Assembly: GCA_949282305.1 (NCBI GenBank)
Contig: CASDPB010000039.1
Coordinates: 62,001-126,000 of the forward strand
Length of the DNA stretch: 64,000 nucleotides
Direction of reading: 5' to 3'
From: an uncultured Lentisphaeria bacterium
GTDB lineage: Bacteria > Verrucomicrobiota > Lentisphaeria > Victivallales > UBA1829
The notes under the pieces were generated by a model. That model made no database searches. It had not been told where the DNA came from and was given only the letters and a program-made list of their open reading frames with translations. The first letter of the stretch is position 1. The number at the start of each line of letters is the position of its first letter. Below, piece by piece: positions 43,554-52,104 of the stretch. Both the position numbers and the translations under genes were made by a program.

Positions 43554-43814
43554 GGGGGAGAACGGGAAAAAATCATGAAATAGTGTGAAAACAGGCGACA
43601 GGGCGTGCCGTTCCATGAAGTCAGGCAGACAGAGGGGATTCATGGAGGAACACGGAGAATTGAATGCAATTTCTCTGTCCGTATTTTTTTCCGGAGAAGA
43701 TCGGAAGGCGAAGTGCCGGAAGAAAGAGGAGAGCATGATTCAACTGAATATTACTGATTTTACTAAATATTTTAGTTGATTTTATTATTTTTTAGAAAAA
43801 TTTAGAAAATGGTA
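43554..43814. other. Divergent intergenic region between loci B and C
   Basis: No gene is supported. The right part is AT-rich and holds a perfect inverted repeat ACTAAA-TAT-TTTAGT (43762-43776) and a 10-bp direct repeat TTTAGAAAA(A/T) at 43791-43800 and 43801-43810, next to the locus C promoter. These are candidate binding sites for the LacI or GntR regulators of the flanking loci. Confidence 0.55.
43762..43776. promoter_or_regulatory. Inverted repeat upstream of the locus C promoter
   Basis: ACTAAA-TAT-TTTAGT is a perfect repeat with 6-bp arms, centred about 50 bases before the -35 at 43815. It may bind a regulator; which one cannot be told. Confidence 0.45.
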
Positions 43815-43842
43815 TTGACTTTTATTAATTTATTGTTATAAT
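43815..43842 (+). promoter_or_regulatory. Promoter of locus C
   Basis: TTGACT (43815-43820) and TATAAT (43837-43842) are 16 bases apart. The -10 is part of the palindrome TATAATTATA (43837-43846). The leader to the ATG at 43894 is about 45 bases. Confidence 0.75.
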
Positions 43843-43893
43843 TATAGAACGGATAGGGTGAAAAAGAAAAACATAACTTTTCGGATTGGAATT

Positions 43894-46290
43894 ATGACAA
43901 GACATAAATTAATCGGAATAAGCATATTGGGCATCCTGTTCGGGGCTGCTGTTTCCGCTTGGGGAACGGGGTATCCGCAGCCGGAACAGGTCGGTTTTCA
44001 CAACTGCATCCTGATTTATGAACGGGATTCCCGCACGGCGGACGATCTGCGCTGTTACGTTGCGGCGCCCCGAAAAGCCGGACACCCGGTGCGCTGGGGA
44101 TTTGACGCTTTTCTTTTCCTGACCCTTTACCATGAGGGGCAGGAAACCAGCTACATGAAAAGCAACAAGGCACACTGGGAGAAATGGCTGAACCGCTACT
44201 TTTCCCCGGGACGCGACATCGATGCCTTGAACAGTGCAATCGAAGCAGTGGGAGAACCGCCTCCGGGCAAGCGCAAAGTCATTGTCACGATTCCGTGGAT
44301 GAGCAACGAGGTCACGGATTTCGGGGATGTCGACAATGACGGAATTTCCGAAAATCTTTCGGTCAAAGCCGACCGCGGCAAGGTTGCGCAGTGGTATATT
44401 GACCAGGTGAAGAAAAAATTTGCGGAACGCAATTACAGAAACGTCGAGCTGTGGGGCTTTTACTGGATGCGGGAAGATCTGGTGATGGACCGCGAAAATG
44501 CACGGCAGATTACGGATATTATTCACAGAAACCATTATAAGGTGATGTGGATTCCATATTACTATGCGCCCGGCTGGGATCAGTGGAAGGAACTCGGCAT
44601 GGATCTGGCGCTGATGCAGAGCAGTTATCCTTTCCGTTCCTGGATCGACCGCGGCGTGGTTCGCAGAAACCGTCTGCGCGCGGCGGCGGATGCCATGCGC
44701 AGCGCGGGGCTTGGTTTTGAAGTGGAGGGGCGCGGCCTTGAGACGCCGGAGGAGCGGTGGATGTTCCGGGAGATACTGGCTTACGGCAGTCCGGACAGGG
44801 AAGGCTATCAGGCGGGGGTGCAGGCATATTTTCTCGGATTTGACGTGGTGGAGCGTCTTGCCCGCTCCGGCGATCCGGAAGAACAGGCATTGTACAGCCT
44901 GCTCATGGATTATCTGAACAACCGGAAGGTGTCGCTGGAGGATTCCCGTCAGCCGCGGAAGTGGGACATCGCCCGTTCCGAGTCGCGGAAGACGGTGACG
45001 GCGGAAACCGTGCTGCCTGAAAAGGTCGCGGTTTCGCAGCTGGATATTTTCTTCCGGGATGAAATTCCTTCTGAAGGCTGGATCGGTCATGCGGAGGTTT
45101 TTGTGAAATATTCCGAAACGGGGAAATGGATTCCCGCGGGATGGGCGATCGGGGGAAATCAGGATTCCTATGCGGGCAGACGCAACGGATATGAGCGCGG
45201 TTTCAGGAATATCACGGTGCCGGTCGGCGGAAAGCCGGTTCACGCGATCCGGGCGGTGATTACCGGGCAGACACGGATGATCCCTGAATTTGAACTGTCC
45301 TGTGATTTCCACGGCCCGCAGCTGACGGGACATGAAAACCTTGCATTCGGCTGCAGCTATGAAACCACTCTGCCTTCCGGCAGGGGGCGCTACCCTGATT
45401 CCGGAACGGGGAACAAGCTGATTGACGGGAAAACATTCAGCAGAGACTATTCCGCTTATATCGGCTGGGGAAATGAGCCGGGGCATGTGGATCTCGTATT
45501 GAACGCGGAAAACCGGTATCGGTTTGATGAGGTGCGGGTCTACTGCCGCGGCGGCAGTTACGACGGAGTGAATTTCCCTTTGAATCCGTGTGTGGTGATT
45601 TCAAATAAGACGCCCTTCAAGGGAATATCCGGTTTCGGCGAAATTCCCGACCCGGAACCCCTGATTCTGGATTACCGGGAACTGGTTCCGGCTGAAAAGC
45701 AGAATCAGTATATGTGGGACGGGTATCTCAGATTCATGCTGCCGCAGGCGGTTTCCGCGAAATATGTCACTTTCCATGGAGAGTCCGCCGGCTGGATCAT
45801 GATCTCGGAACTTGGATTGTGCCTGAATGGGGAAAGACTGAATCTGGCGGACAGCCGTTATACATTTTCCCCTGCTGTCACGGCGGAGCGCAACAACAGC
45901 AACGAACCGAACGGGGTGTGGCTGACCGACGGCATGATCGCCAAACGTGCATGGTTCGGGCAGTATTACGGCTGGCAGGGCGGGACTCCGGTGGATATTG
46001 TGATAGATTTGGAAAAGACGCTCCCAGTTTCCGGGGTGAAGGTCTGGTGCGTCAAGGATCAGAAATACGGGGTGGTTCCGCCGAAAAACGTGGAAGTGGC
46101 ATTTTCCGCTGACAAAATATCGTGGTGCGGAATGAAGCCGGCCGTTCCGGAACCGCTGAACGCCCAGTTCGGCCCGTGCGCGTTCCAGTTGAAAGCGGAC
46201 GGAATTCAGGCAAGGTATGTCAAAGTGCGTGTCACAGGACGCAGTGAAGCCTGGGCATGGACTATGTTAAGTGAAATTGAAGTGAAATAA
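43894..46290 (+). CDS. Exported DUF4855 protein with C-terminal discoidin-like domains
   Basis: A 798-residue exported protein. A signal peptide (MTRHKLIGISILGILFGAAVSAWG) is followed by a DUF4855 domain (about 25-355): FHNCILIYERDS, WGFDAFLFLTLY, KVIVTIPWM, FGDVDNDG, ELWGFYWMRED and MWIPYYYAPGWDQWKELG. This domain has the look of a sugar-acting barrel but no established activity. The C-terminal 430 residues hold beta-sandwich units of the F5/8 type C kind, the last ending VKVRVTGRSEAWAWTMLSEIEV. ATG 43894 has GGATTGGA upstream; a GTG at 43858 would leave almost no leader. It is the first gene of locus C. Confidence 0.8.
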   Translation: MTRHKLIGISILGILFGAAVSAWGTGYPQPEQVGFHNCILIYERDSRTADDLRCYVAAPRKAGHPVRWGFDAFLFLTLYHEGQETSYMKSNKAHWEKWLNRYFSPGRDIDALNSAIEAVGEPPPGKRKVIVTIPWMSNEVTDFGDVDNDGISENLSVKADRGKVAQWYIDQVKKKFAERNYRNVELWGFYWMREDLVMDRENARQITDIIHRNHYKVMWIPYYYAPGWDQWKELGMDLALMQSSYPFRSWIDRGVVRRNRLRAAADAMRSAGLGFEVEGRGLETPEERWMFREILAYGSPDREGYQAGVQAYFLGFDVVERLARSGDPEEQALYSLLMDYLNNRKVSLEDSRQPRKWDIARSESRKTVTAETVLPEKVAVSQLDIFFRDEIPSEGWIGHAEVFVKYSETGKWIPAGWAIGGNQDSYAGRRNGYERGFRNITVPVGGKPVHAIRAVITGQTRMIPEFELSCDFHGPQLTGHENLAFGCSYETTLPSGRGRYPDSGTGNKLIDGKTFSRDYSAYIGWGNEPGHVDLVLNAENRYRFDEVRVYCRGGSYDGVNFPLNPCVVISNKTPFKGISGFGEIPDPEPLILDYRELVPAEKQNQYMWDGYLRFMLPQAVSAKYVTFHGESAGWIMISELGLCLNGERLNLADSRYTFSPAVTAERNNSNEPNGVWLTDGMIAKRAWFGQYYGWQGGTPVDIVIDLEKTLPVSGVKVWCVKDQKYGVVPPKNVEVAFSADKISWCGMKPAVPEPLNAQFGPCAFQLKADGIQARYVKVRVTGRSEAWAWTMLSEIEVK

Positions 46291-46311
46291 TTTAAGAAAA
46301 GGAAACGGACA

Positions 46312-47091
46312 ATGAAACAGAGACAACTGAGTTTCACATTTACCGAGCTCTTAATGGAAATCGCGGTGATTGCAGTTCTGGCGGCAATGTGTCTGCCACT
46401 TCTGACCCGTTCCCGCGAGATGGCGAAAGAGGTGCAGTGCCTTGACAATATGAAACAGATCGGGCAGTGCATGGCACGCTATGCAAAGGACAACAGTGAC
46501 TTCTTCCCCGTCGGAGAAAATGATGCCGGCGTGACATGGTATCAGCAGATTGCGGGAAAAAGTGCCGAGGACATGAGCAAGACGTCTCCTTTATATTATG
46601 GACGGGGCGGATTTTTCGATTGTCCCGATACCGTCGGCTATGCCAAGATCTACGGCATTCATCAGGCTCTGGCGCCGAGCTGGTTCCCCGATCAGCTGTG
46701 GCCGCGGAAGCATCGCAAGGTCGCCGTTCTCGGACAGCCCGGCATGAAAATGATTGTCAGCGAAAAGGGAATGAATCATGACAAGAACTGGGGATACAAT
46801 GATTTCATGACCTGGCGCACGCGCTGGACCGATGACACCGTGACTTTTCAGGGCAGCAGTCTTTCCTGCTCTCCTGAACTCGACCGGGATCTGGCTCCGG
46901 GTTCCTCCGGCGGCTGGGAAGGCCCGCGGTCCGTCCGTTACCGTCACAACGGCAGAAACAGCGGTCTTTTCGGCGACGGTCATGCCGCCTTGAATGCGAA
47001 AGGTTCTCTGAACTGGAAGGATAACATCCTGATCGAGGCGCTGAACCAGCCCGCTGAGAATTATTATGGACTGGGTGAACTCAAACAGTAA
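46312..47091 (+). CDS. Prepilin-like protein 1 of carbohydrate locus C
   Basis: A pseudopilin-type protein of 259 residues with a short 7-residue leader. F8 starts a variant helix [19 protein letters not shown] with Glu at +5; the -1 residue is Ser. CLDNMKQIG follows the helix, and [12 protein letters not shown] is an exact H-X9-DG motif. From [11 protein letters not shown] onward it is very similar to the next gene, so the two are a tandem duplication. It follows the DUF4855 gene by 21 bases. The helix has more unusual residues (M at +8, C near the end) than the next copy. Confidence 0.82.
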   Translation: MKQRQLSFTFTELLMEIAVIAVLAAMCLPLLTRSREMAKEVQCLDNMKQIGQCMARYAKDNSDFFPVGENDAGVTWYQQIAGKSAEDMSKTSPLYYGRGGFFDCPDTVGYAKIYGIHQALAPSWFPDQLWPRKHRKVAVLGQPGMKMIVSEKGMNHDKNWGYNDFMTWRTRWTDDTVTFQGSSLSCSPELDRDLAPGSSGGWEGPRSVRYRHNGRNSGLFGDGHAALNAKGSLNWKDNILIEALNQPAENYYGLGELKQ

Positions 47092-47140
47092 ATGTTTCAG
47101 AACGGCATATCAACGGAATGGCGATGGGAAAGAACTGTCT

Positions 47141-48052
47141 ATGAAACGGAATTTGAAATTTTTCACCTTGAGAAAATCCGAAAGGATGAGTTGTATGTTG
47201 GAAGTGAAGAAAAGCGCAGAGGCATCTGACACCAATCTTCCGCATTCCTTTCCCCACCTCCTGTCCGGGAGGCTTTTCCGGGGGAGGGAAAGAGGGAGAT
47301 TCACCCTGATAGAGCTCCTGGTCGTGGTTGCGATCATTGCCATTCTTGCGGCACTGCTTCTGCCCGCCCTGAGCAAGGCGAAGGAGACCGCGATGGGAAT
47401 CAAGTGCACCGGCAATATGAAGCAGATCGGGCAGCACATGGCGATGTACATCAATGACAACAATGATTATTTCCCGCTTGGCGACAATCATGGCGGGCTC
47501 ACTTGGTACCAGGCAATTGCCGCAAGAAATAACGAAGATCTTGCACTGAGCGACAGTTCATTGCTTTATCTCGGAAGAAGCGGTATTTTTGATTGTCCGA
47601 AGGCCGTCGGTTATGCCAAGATTTACGGCATTCATCAGGCTGTGGCGCCAAGTTACTGGCCGGATACGCAGTCATACAGGAAACATCATAAGGTCAGCGT
47701 TCTCGGACGCCCGAGCATGAAAATGATTGTCAGCGAAAAGGGGATGAATAGTGAAAAAAGCTGGGGATACAATGACTTCCTGACCTGGCGCGCCAACTGG
47801 ACGAATGATACGACGAATTATCAAGGCAGCAATCTTTCGTATTTATACCCTCTGAACCGCGATCTTCCTGAAGGCACCACCGTTGCCTGGGAGGGACCGC
47901 GCTCCATTCGCTATCGTCATAACAATAAGAACAGCGGTTTGTTTGGGGACGGTCATGCGGCGTTGAATGCCAGGGGTGTCCTGAACTGGAAGGACAATAT
48001 CCTGATCGAAGCCTTGAACACGGAAAGCGATGGATGGTACGGATGCTATTGA
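47141..48052 (+). CDS. Prepilin-like protein 2 of carbohydrate locus C
   Basis: A pseudopilin-type protein of 303 residues and paralogue of the preceding one. F54 starts [21 protein letters not shown] after a long 53-residue basic leader; the -1 residue is Arg. CTGNMKQIG follows the helix, and [12 protein letters not shown] is an exact H-X9-DG motif. Shared blocks with its neighbour include [20 protein letters not shown] and [15 protein letters not shown] 47141 has GGAAAG upstream; ATG 47195, with AAGGA eight bases upstream, is a good alternative and would shorten the leader. It overlaps no gene but the next frame starts 23 bases later. Confidence 0.82.
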   Translation: MKRNLKFFTLRKSERMSCMLEVKKSAEASDTNLPHSFPHLLSGRLFRGRERGRFTLIELLVVVAIIAILAALLLPALSKAKETAMGIKCTGNMKQIGQHMAMYINDNNDYFPLGDNHGGLTWYQAIAARNNEDLALSDSSLLYLGRSGIFDCPKAVGYAKIYGIHQAVAPSYWPDTQSYRKHHKVSVLGRPSMKMIVSEKGMNSEKSWGYNDFLTWRANWTNDTTNYQGSNLSYLYPLNRDLPEGTTVAWEGPRSIRYRHNNKNSGLFGDGHAALNARGVLNWKDNILIEALNTESDGWYGCY

Positions 48053-48075
48053 CAGACAAAAAACAAGAAAGCAGT

Positions 48076-49086
48076 ATGATGAAGCATACGGCAAGGCGGA
48101 AAGCCCGCAGTGTCACCCTGGATCAGCTGGCGGAACAGCTGGGAATATCGCGGAGTGCAGTTTCACTTGCGCTGAACGGCAAACCGGGGGTCAGCGAAGC
48201 TACCCGCGAGACGGTGATGAAATGCGCTTCGGAGTTGAATTACAAGGTCTGCATGAAAGGCCGGAAAATGGATCTGATCGGCGTAATTACGCCGCGGCTT
48301 TCCGATTCGTTTTTCAGCGAGATTGTCGCAGGCATTGAAGCGGCAGCCGCCGAGCATGACTATGACGTGATTATCCATGCGGTTGAACGGTGCCGGTTTA
48401 AAAGCGAACAGGTGGTCAACCGTCTGGCGGAAAAAGTGGACGGCATAATCATCGTGGCGAACTGGATACGGAAGGATCATTATGAGGCGTTCCTGTCGAA
48501 GAATATTCCCGTGGTATGCCTGGGGGTGGAGCCGGGCGTCAACCTGCCGTCCGTTTACATGGACACCCGGAAAGCGTGTGAACTGGTCATGAATCATCTG
48601 GCTGGACTGGGACACAGGGAAATTGTTTATTGCCACTCGTTTTCCACTTACAGCCAGGATCGGCTGAGGTGCACGGAGGAAATCGCCCGGGCAAAGGGGA
48701 TCAAGCTGATTCCGTGCGCAGTTGAGGATGAGATCAATATTGAAAAGGCGTTTTTCGGCTTTTCCAATTTTCTGGAAATGGGGAACCGTTTCACGGCGGT
48801 TGCCTGTAGCACGGATTATATTGCCAGCGGCGTTCTTCAGGCATTGAACAGGGCGGATATTCAAGTGCCGCGCGAAGTGTCGCTGGTCGGATTTGACAAC
48901 CTGGTATGGAGCAAGCTGCTGAATCCTTCGCTGACCACGATTCAGCAGCCGCAGCTGGAACAGGGCGAGGCGGCAATGCACATGCTGCTTGAACTGATGA
49001 AAGGAAAGACGGTCCGTAATTTCATGATGGAGCCCAGCCTGATTATCCGTAACTCCACGGCACCCGTTTTGTCCGGAACACGATAG
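48076..49086 (+). CDS. LacI family transcription regulator of locus C
   Basis: A classical LacI-type regulator of 336 residues. The N-terminal helix-turn-helix VTLDQLAEQLGISRSAVSLALNG, with the hinge region following, is complete, and the sensor (about 60-330) ends with the standard LVGFDNLVWSKLLNPSLTT. Unlike the regulators of loci A and B, the DNA-binding part is LacI, not GntR. ATG 48076 has AAGAAAG upstream; the frame extends to 48034 inside the previous gene without need. It lies between the prepilin-like genes and the symporter, so it should sense the imported sugar or a product of it. Confidence 0.93.
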   Translation: MMKHTARRKARSVTLDQLAEQLGISRSAVSLALNGKPGVSEATRETVMKCASELNYKVCMKGRKMDLIGVITPRLSDSFFSEIVAGIEAAAAEHDYDVIIHAVERCRFKSEQVVNRLAEKVDGIIIVANWIRKDHYEAFLSKNIPVVCLGVEPGVNLPSVYMDTRKACELVMNHLAGLGHREIVYCHSFSTYSQDRLRCTEEIARAKGIKLIPCAVEDEINIEKAFFGFSNFLEMGNRFTAVACSTDYIASGVLQALNRADIQVPREVSLVGFDNLVWSKLLNPSLTTIQQPQLEQGEAAMHMLLELMKGKTVRNFMMEPSLIIRNSTAPVLSGTR

Positions 49087-49095
49087 GAGCAGATT

Positions 49096-50895
49096 ATGAA
49101 TTTTCCACTGATTGACTGTCTGGTGCTGGCGGCATACCTGATTATCTCGTTTGTCGCCGGAATTTTTGCCAATAAAATTTTGAAGAGTTCCAATAAAAAC
49201 GCGGACGGGTATTTCCTTGCGGGAAGATCCATGCCCGGCTGGCTGACGGGAATTTCCAATGCCGTGACGGCGATGAATGCCGATGTGGCTCCCGCCTATG
49301 TCGGCGTGACCCTGGCGGTCGGTCTGCCGGTCTGCTGGTTCTACTTTTCCCGTTTTTCTCTTGGTGTTCTGCTGGCGGGACTGCTGTTTTTTGCCCGCTG
49401 GCGACAGCTGGGAGTTTCTACCGGTCCGGAGTTTTTCAGTCTGCGTTTCGGAGGAAACTGCGGTTCTTTTGTCCGCAGCTACTCTTCCATCTCCAGCGTC
49501 CTTCTCGGGATTATCCCGTGGACGGGGGCGGGGCTGCTTGGAATTCATATGATTTTCTCGAATTTCTTCGGTTACACCGATAAGCTGACGACTCTGGTCA
49601 TCATACTGCCGCTGTTGCTGATTTACGTATGGGTTTCAGGCTTTGCCGGAGTGCTGGTCACGGATTTCATACAGACACTGGTAATCGTCGTCTCCAGTAT
49701 TTTCATTTGCGGCGCGGTGCTGTATCATTTCGGCGGACCTGCGGAACTGGCGGCTGCCGTGTCAAATGCGTTTCCTGCGGAACAGAGCGAACGTATTCTG
49801 TCAATATGGCCCCAGCAGGGAAATCCGGTGGTCAGCCCGGCGTTGGTTCTGATCTGGTTTTTCCTGTGCAGCTGCGGTGCGGGCGGTTCCGTCGGAATCG
49901 AAGGACAGCGGGTGATTTCCTGCAAGAACACGGGCGAGGCGATCAAGGTCAGCATCTGGACGCAGGCAGGGTTGTTTGTCATGCTCCTTCTGCTGACGCT
50001 TCCCGCCCTGGGACTGCTGGCTGATTTCCCCGAACTGTATCAGGCGTCGCCTCAGGAACGGGAGAGCGCCTACAGCCTCTTAATCAACAACTATCTGCCT
50101 GCCGGCTTCAAGGGATTGACTCTTGCCGCGCTGGCGGCGGCAGTCATGTCCACGGTCAGCAGCCATTTGAGTTACGGGGCGCAGACAATCGTAAATGACG
50201 TGCTTCAACCGATCTTCAAGATCGGCGACGACAAAAAAGTCTGGGCGGGACGCATGGTCATGGTCGTCATGATGCTGCTGTCTGTGCTGGTGGTCTATAT
50301 GTCCGACAGTCTGCTTGGGATTGCGATCACTCTGCTCGGCTTGTTTGGTTCTTCGGCTCTGATCGGCTGGGGATACTGGTGGTTCTGGCGGATCAATTTC
50401 TGTTCCTGGGTGGCTTCCACCATCGGCGGCCCCTGCATTTACTTCGTTGGCAAAACGCTGCTCGGTCAGTGGCAGTTCTGGGCGGAACAGAAGGCGCTCA
50501 GCGTCACTCATGCCCAGATGATGGATGTCTACTGGGCGCTTGCCAGCATGTTCCTGACAACGGCTTTCGTCCTGCTGGTCACTTTCCTGACCCCCCCGGA
50601 AAAACCGGAGGTTCTGATGAACTTTTACAAGCGCGCCCGTCCGATGGGATACTGGCGTCCGGTTCAGGATATGCTGAGAGAACGCGGCGAGTTGCGTGAA
50701 GAGCCGAAGCATCTGATTCTCGGAGGTGTTTTCACCGCTGTTATTGGAGCTGTATGGATCAATAGTTTTGTCATGGCTCTTTCCAAAGCCTACGTCGGGA
50801 AATACCTGGAAGCATGTCTTTTCGGCATCGCGGCGGTTGTGTTTGCCTGGTTTTTCAAACGTCTCTTCAACTGGCAGCTGCGCCGGCTGGAATAG
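49096..50895 (+). CDS. Sodium:solute symporter (SSS family)
   Basis: An inner-membrane secondary transporter of 599 residues with about 13-14 membrane segments. It has the family start LAAYLIISFVAGIFANK, the GYFLAGRSMPGWLTGISN motif and the conserved LAALAAAVMSTVSSHLSYGAQTI sodium-site region. It follows the LacI regulator by nine bases and is the last gene of locus C; the sugar or sugar acid taken up is unknown. A terminator-like hairpin lies 30 bases after the stop. Confidence 0.92.
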   Translation: MNFPLIDCLVLAAYLIISFVAGIFANKILKSSNKNADGYFLAGRSMPGWLTGISNAVTAMNADVAPAYVGVTLAVGLPVCWFYFSRFSLGVLLAGLLFFARWRQLGVSTGPEFFSLRFGGNCGSFVRSYSSISSVLLGIIPWTGAGLLGIHMIFSNFFGYTDKLTTLVIILPLLLIYVWVSGFAGVLVTDFIQTLVIVVSSIFICGAVLYHFGGPAELAAAVSNAFPAEQSERILSIWPQQGNPVVSPALVLIWFFLCSCGAGGSVGIEGQRVISCKNTGEAIKVSIWTQAGLFVMLLLLTLPALGLLADFPELYQASPQERESAYSLLINNYLPAGFKGLTLAALAAAVMSTVSSHLSYGAQTIVNDVLQPIFKIGDDKKVWAGRMVMVVMMLLSVLVVYMSDSLLGIAITLLGLFGSSALIGWGYWWFWRINFCSWVASTIGGPCIYFVGKTLLGQWQFWAEQKALSVTHAQMMDVYWALASMFLTTAFVLLVTFLTPPEKPEVLMNFYKRARPMGYWRPVQDMLRERGELREEPKHLILGGVFTAVIGAVWINSFVMALSKAYVGKYLEACLFGIAAVVFAWFFKRLFNWQLRRLE

Positions 50896-50927
50896 AATCT
50901 GTGGCGGATTGTCTGCCGGAAAAAGCG

Positions 50928-50976
50928 GACCGTCGGTTTTCCGAAAATTGGAACCGGCGGTCTGTTTCTGTTTTCC
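50928..50976 (+). terminator. Probable terminator of locus C
   Basis: An 11-bp stem with one mismatch (GACCGTCGGTT at 50928-50938 and AACCGGCGGTC at 50952-50962) is followed by a T-rich stretch (50963-50976). It lies 33 bases after the symporter stop. Confidence 0.6.
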
Positions 50977-51056
50977 GAGATCCGTGTTTTCCCTGCTTTC
51001 GGTTTTGTTTTTTCCGGGATATTGTCATTCGGATGAAAGAATGTGGGGAAAAGGAG

Positions 51057-51084
51057 TTGACAATGGTTCAGAGGCATATAAATT
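51057..51084 (+). promoter_or_regulatory. Promoter for the prepilin peptidase gene
   Basis: TTGACA (51057-51062) is followed by TATAAA at 14 bases (51077-51082) or TAAATT at 16 bases (51079-51084). The leader to the ATG is about 40 bases. Confidence 0.5.
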
Positions 51085-51132
51085 ATTCACCGCAGTTGTC
51101 TGAAGAATTAAGAAACGGGGAAAGAAAAAAGA

Positions 51133-51987
51133 ATGCTGAATACGGAAGATGTGATTGAATATTTCCGGATGTATCCGCAGATATTTACATTCTGGATTGT
51201 AATCGCCTTTGTTTTCGGGTGCTGCATCGGTAGTTTTCTGAATGTGTGCATCTGGCGGGTGCCGCGTGGGATGTCGATTGTATCGCCGCCGTCGCACTGT
51301 CCGAAATGCGATCATCAGATCACAGCGCTGGAAAATATCCCGCTTTTGAGCTGGATTTTTCTGAGGGGGAGGTGCAGTTCCTGCCATGAACCGATTACAG
51401 CCCGCTATTTTCTGGTGGAGCTCGCAACCGGGTTGCTGTTTGCACTGATTTTCCTGAAGGTCATTGCAATGCGTCAGCCTCTTGCGGTTCTTCTGCCTTA
51501 TTTCGTGATGACGGCAATTCTGATTTGCAGCGCATTCACCGATTGCGAACTTGGGATCATACCGGATGAATTCACCTGGTTCGGCATGATCTGCGGCGCG
51601 GCATTTGCCGTGCTGTTTCCTTCCGCATGGAATCTTGATTCCCGCGTGACCGCACTGGTGCTGTCGCTGGCGTCCATGCTTGCCGCCGGCGGGCTGATGG
51701 CGCTTTGCGCGGTTGCGGGGAGGAAAATCTTCCAGCGGGAGGCGCTCGGCTGGGGGGATGTGAAGTTCATTGCCGCCGCCGGAGCCCTGACCGGTCTTGC
51801 GGGAGCGCTCTTCACGGTGCTGGCAGGTTCTCTGGCAGGATTGGCGGGGGCTCCGTTTCTGCGCCTGATTCCCAAATACCGGAAGCGGCGGACGCTTCGT
51901 TTCGGGCCGTTTCTTGCATTGGGAATGCTGATCTGGATCTTTTTCGGAGATGTGCTGGTAAGAATGTATATGAGAATTTTGAATTGA
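51133..51987 (+). CDS. pilD: Prepilin peptidase / N-methyltransferase
   Basis: The membrane aspartyl protease that cleaves prepilin leaders and methylates the new N-terminus. The 284 residues show the N-terminal SFLNVCIWRVPRGMS region, the methyltransferase zinc site (C56, C59, C81, C84), the two catalytic aspartates (D137 in AFTDCELGIIPD and D209 in GWGDVKF) and about eight membrane segments. The usual third residue pattern after the first Asp is kept. It should process the four prepilin-like proteins in this window, all of which lack Gly at -1. A GGGGAAAG sequence precedes the ATG. Confidence 0.95.
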   Translation: MLNTEDVIEYFRMYPQIFTFWIVIAFVFGCCIGSFLNVCIWRVPRGMSIVSPPSHCPKCDHQITALENIPLLSWIFLRGRCSSCHEPITARYFLVELATGLLFALIFLKVIAMRQPLAVLLPYFVMTAILICSAFTDCELGIIPDEFTWFGMICGAAFAVLFPSAWNLDSRVTALVLSLASMLAAGGLMALCAVAGRKIFQREALGWGDVKFIAAAGALTGLAGALFTVLAGSLAGLAGAPFLRLIPKYRKRRTLRFGPFLALGMLIWIFFGDVLVRMYMRILN

Positions 51988-52012
51988 CAAATGCGCAAAG
52001 ATGTGATATTTT
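51984..52012 (+). promoter_or_regulatory. Promoter for the yebC-ruvC unit
   Basis: TTGACA (51984-51989, overlapping the pilD stop codon) and TATTTT (52007-52012) are 17 bases apart. The leader to yebC is about 85 bases. Confidence 0.6.
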
Positions 52013-52104
52013 AAAGGCTGGTGAATGTACCCGGAAATGTGGCGGGTGTGTTTTATACAGGTATTTTTCAGATGAAATAACATACAAAGAAGAAAGGTCA
52101 GCCT

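Noticed and set aside
43909-45486. Minus-strand frame opposite the DUF4855 gene
   Set aside because: Complement of a gene with a clear signal peptide, domain and promoter; no evidence of its own.
48163-49548. Minus-strand frame opposite the LacI regulator and symporter
   Set aside because: It crosses two well-supported genes; sequence is low in hydrophobic core patterns.
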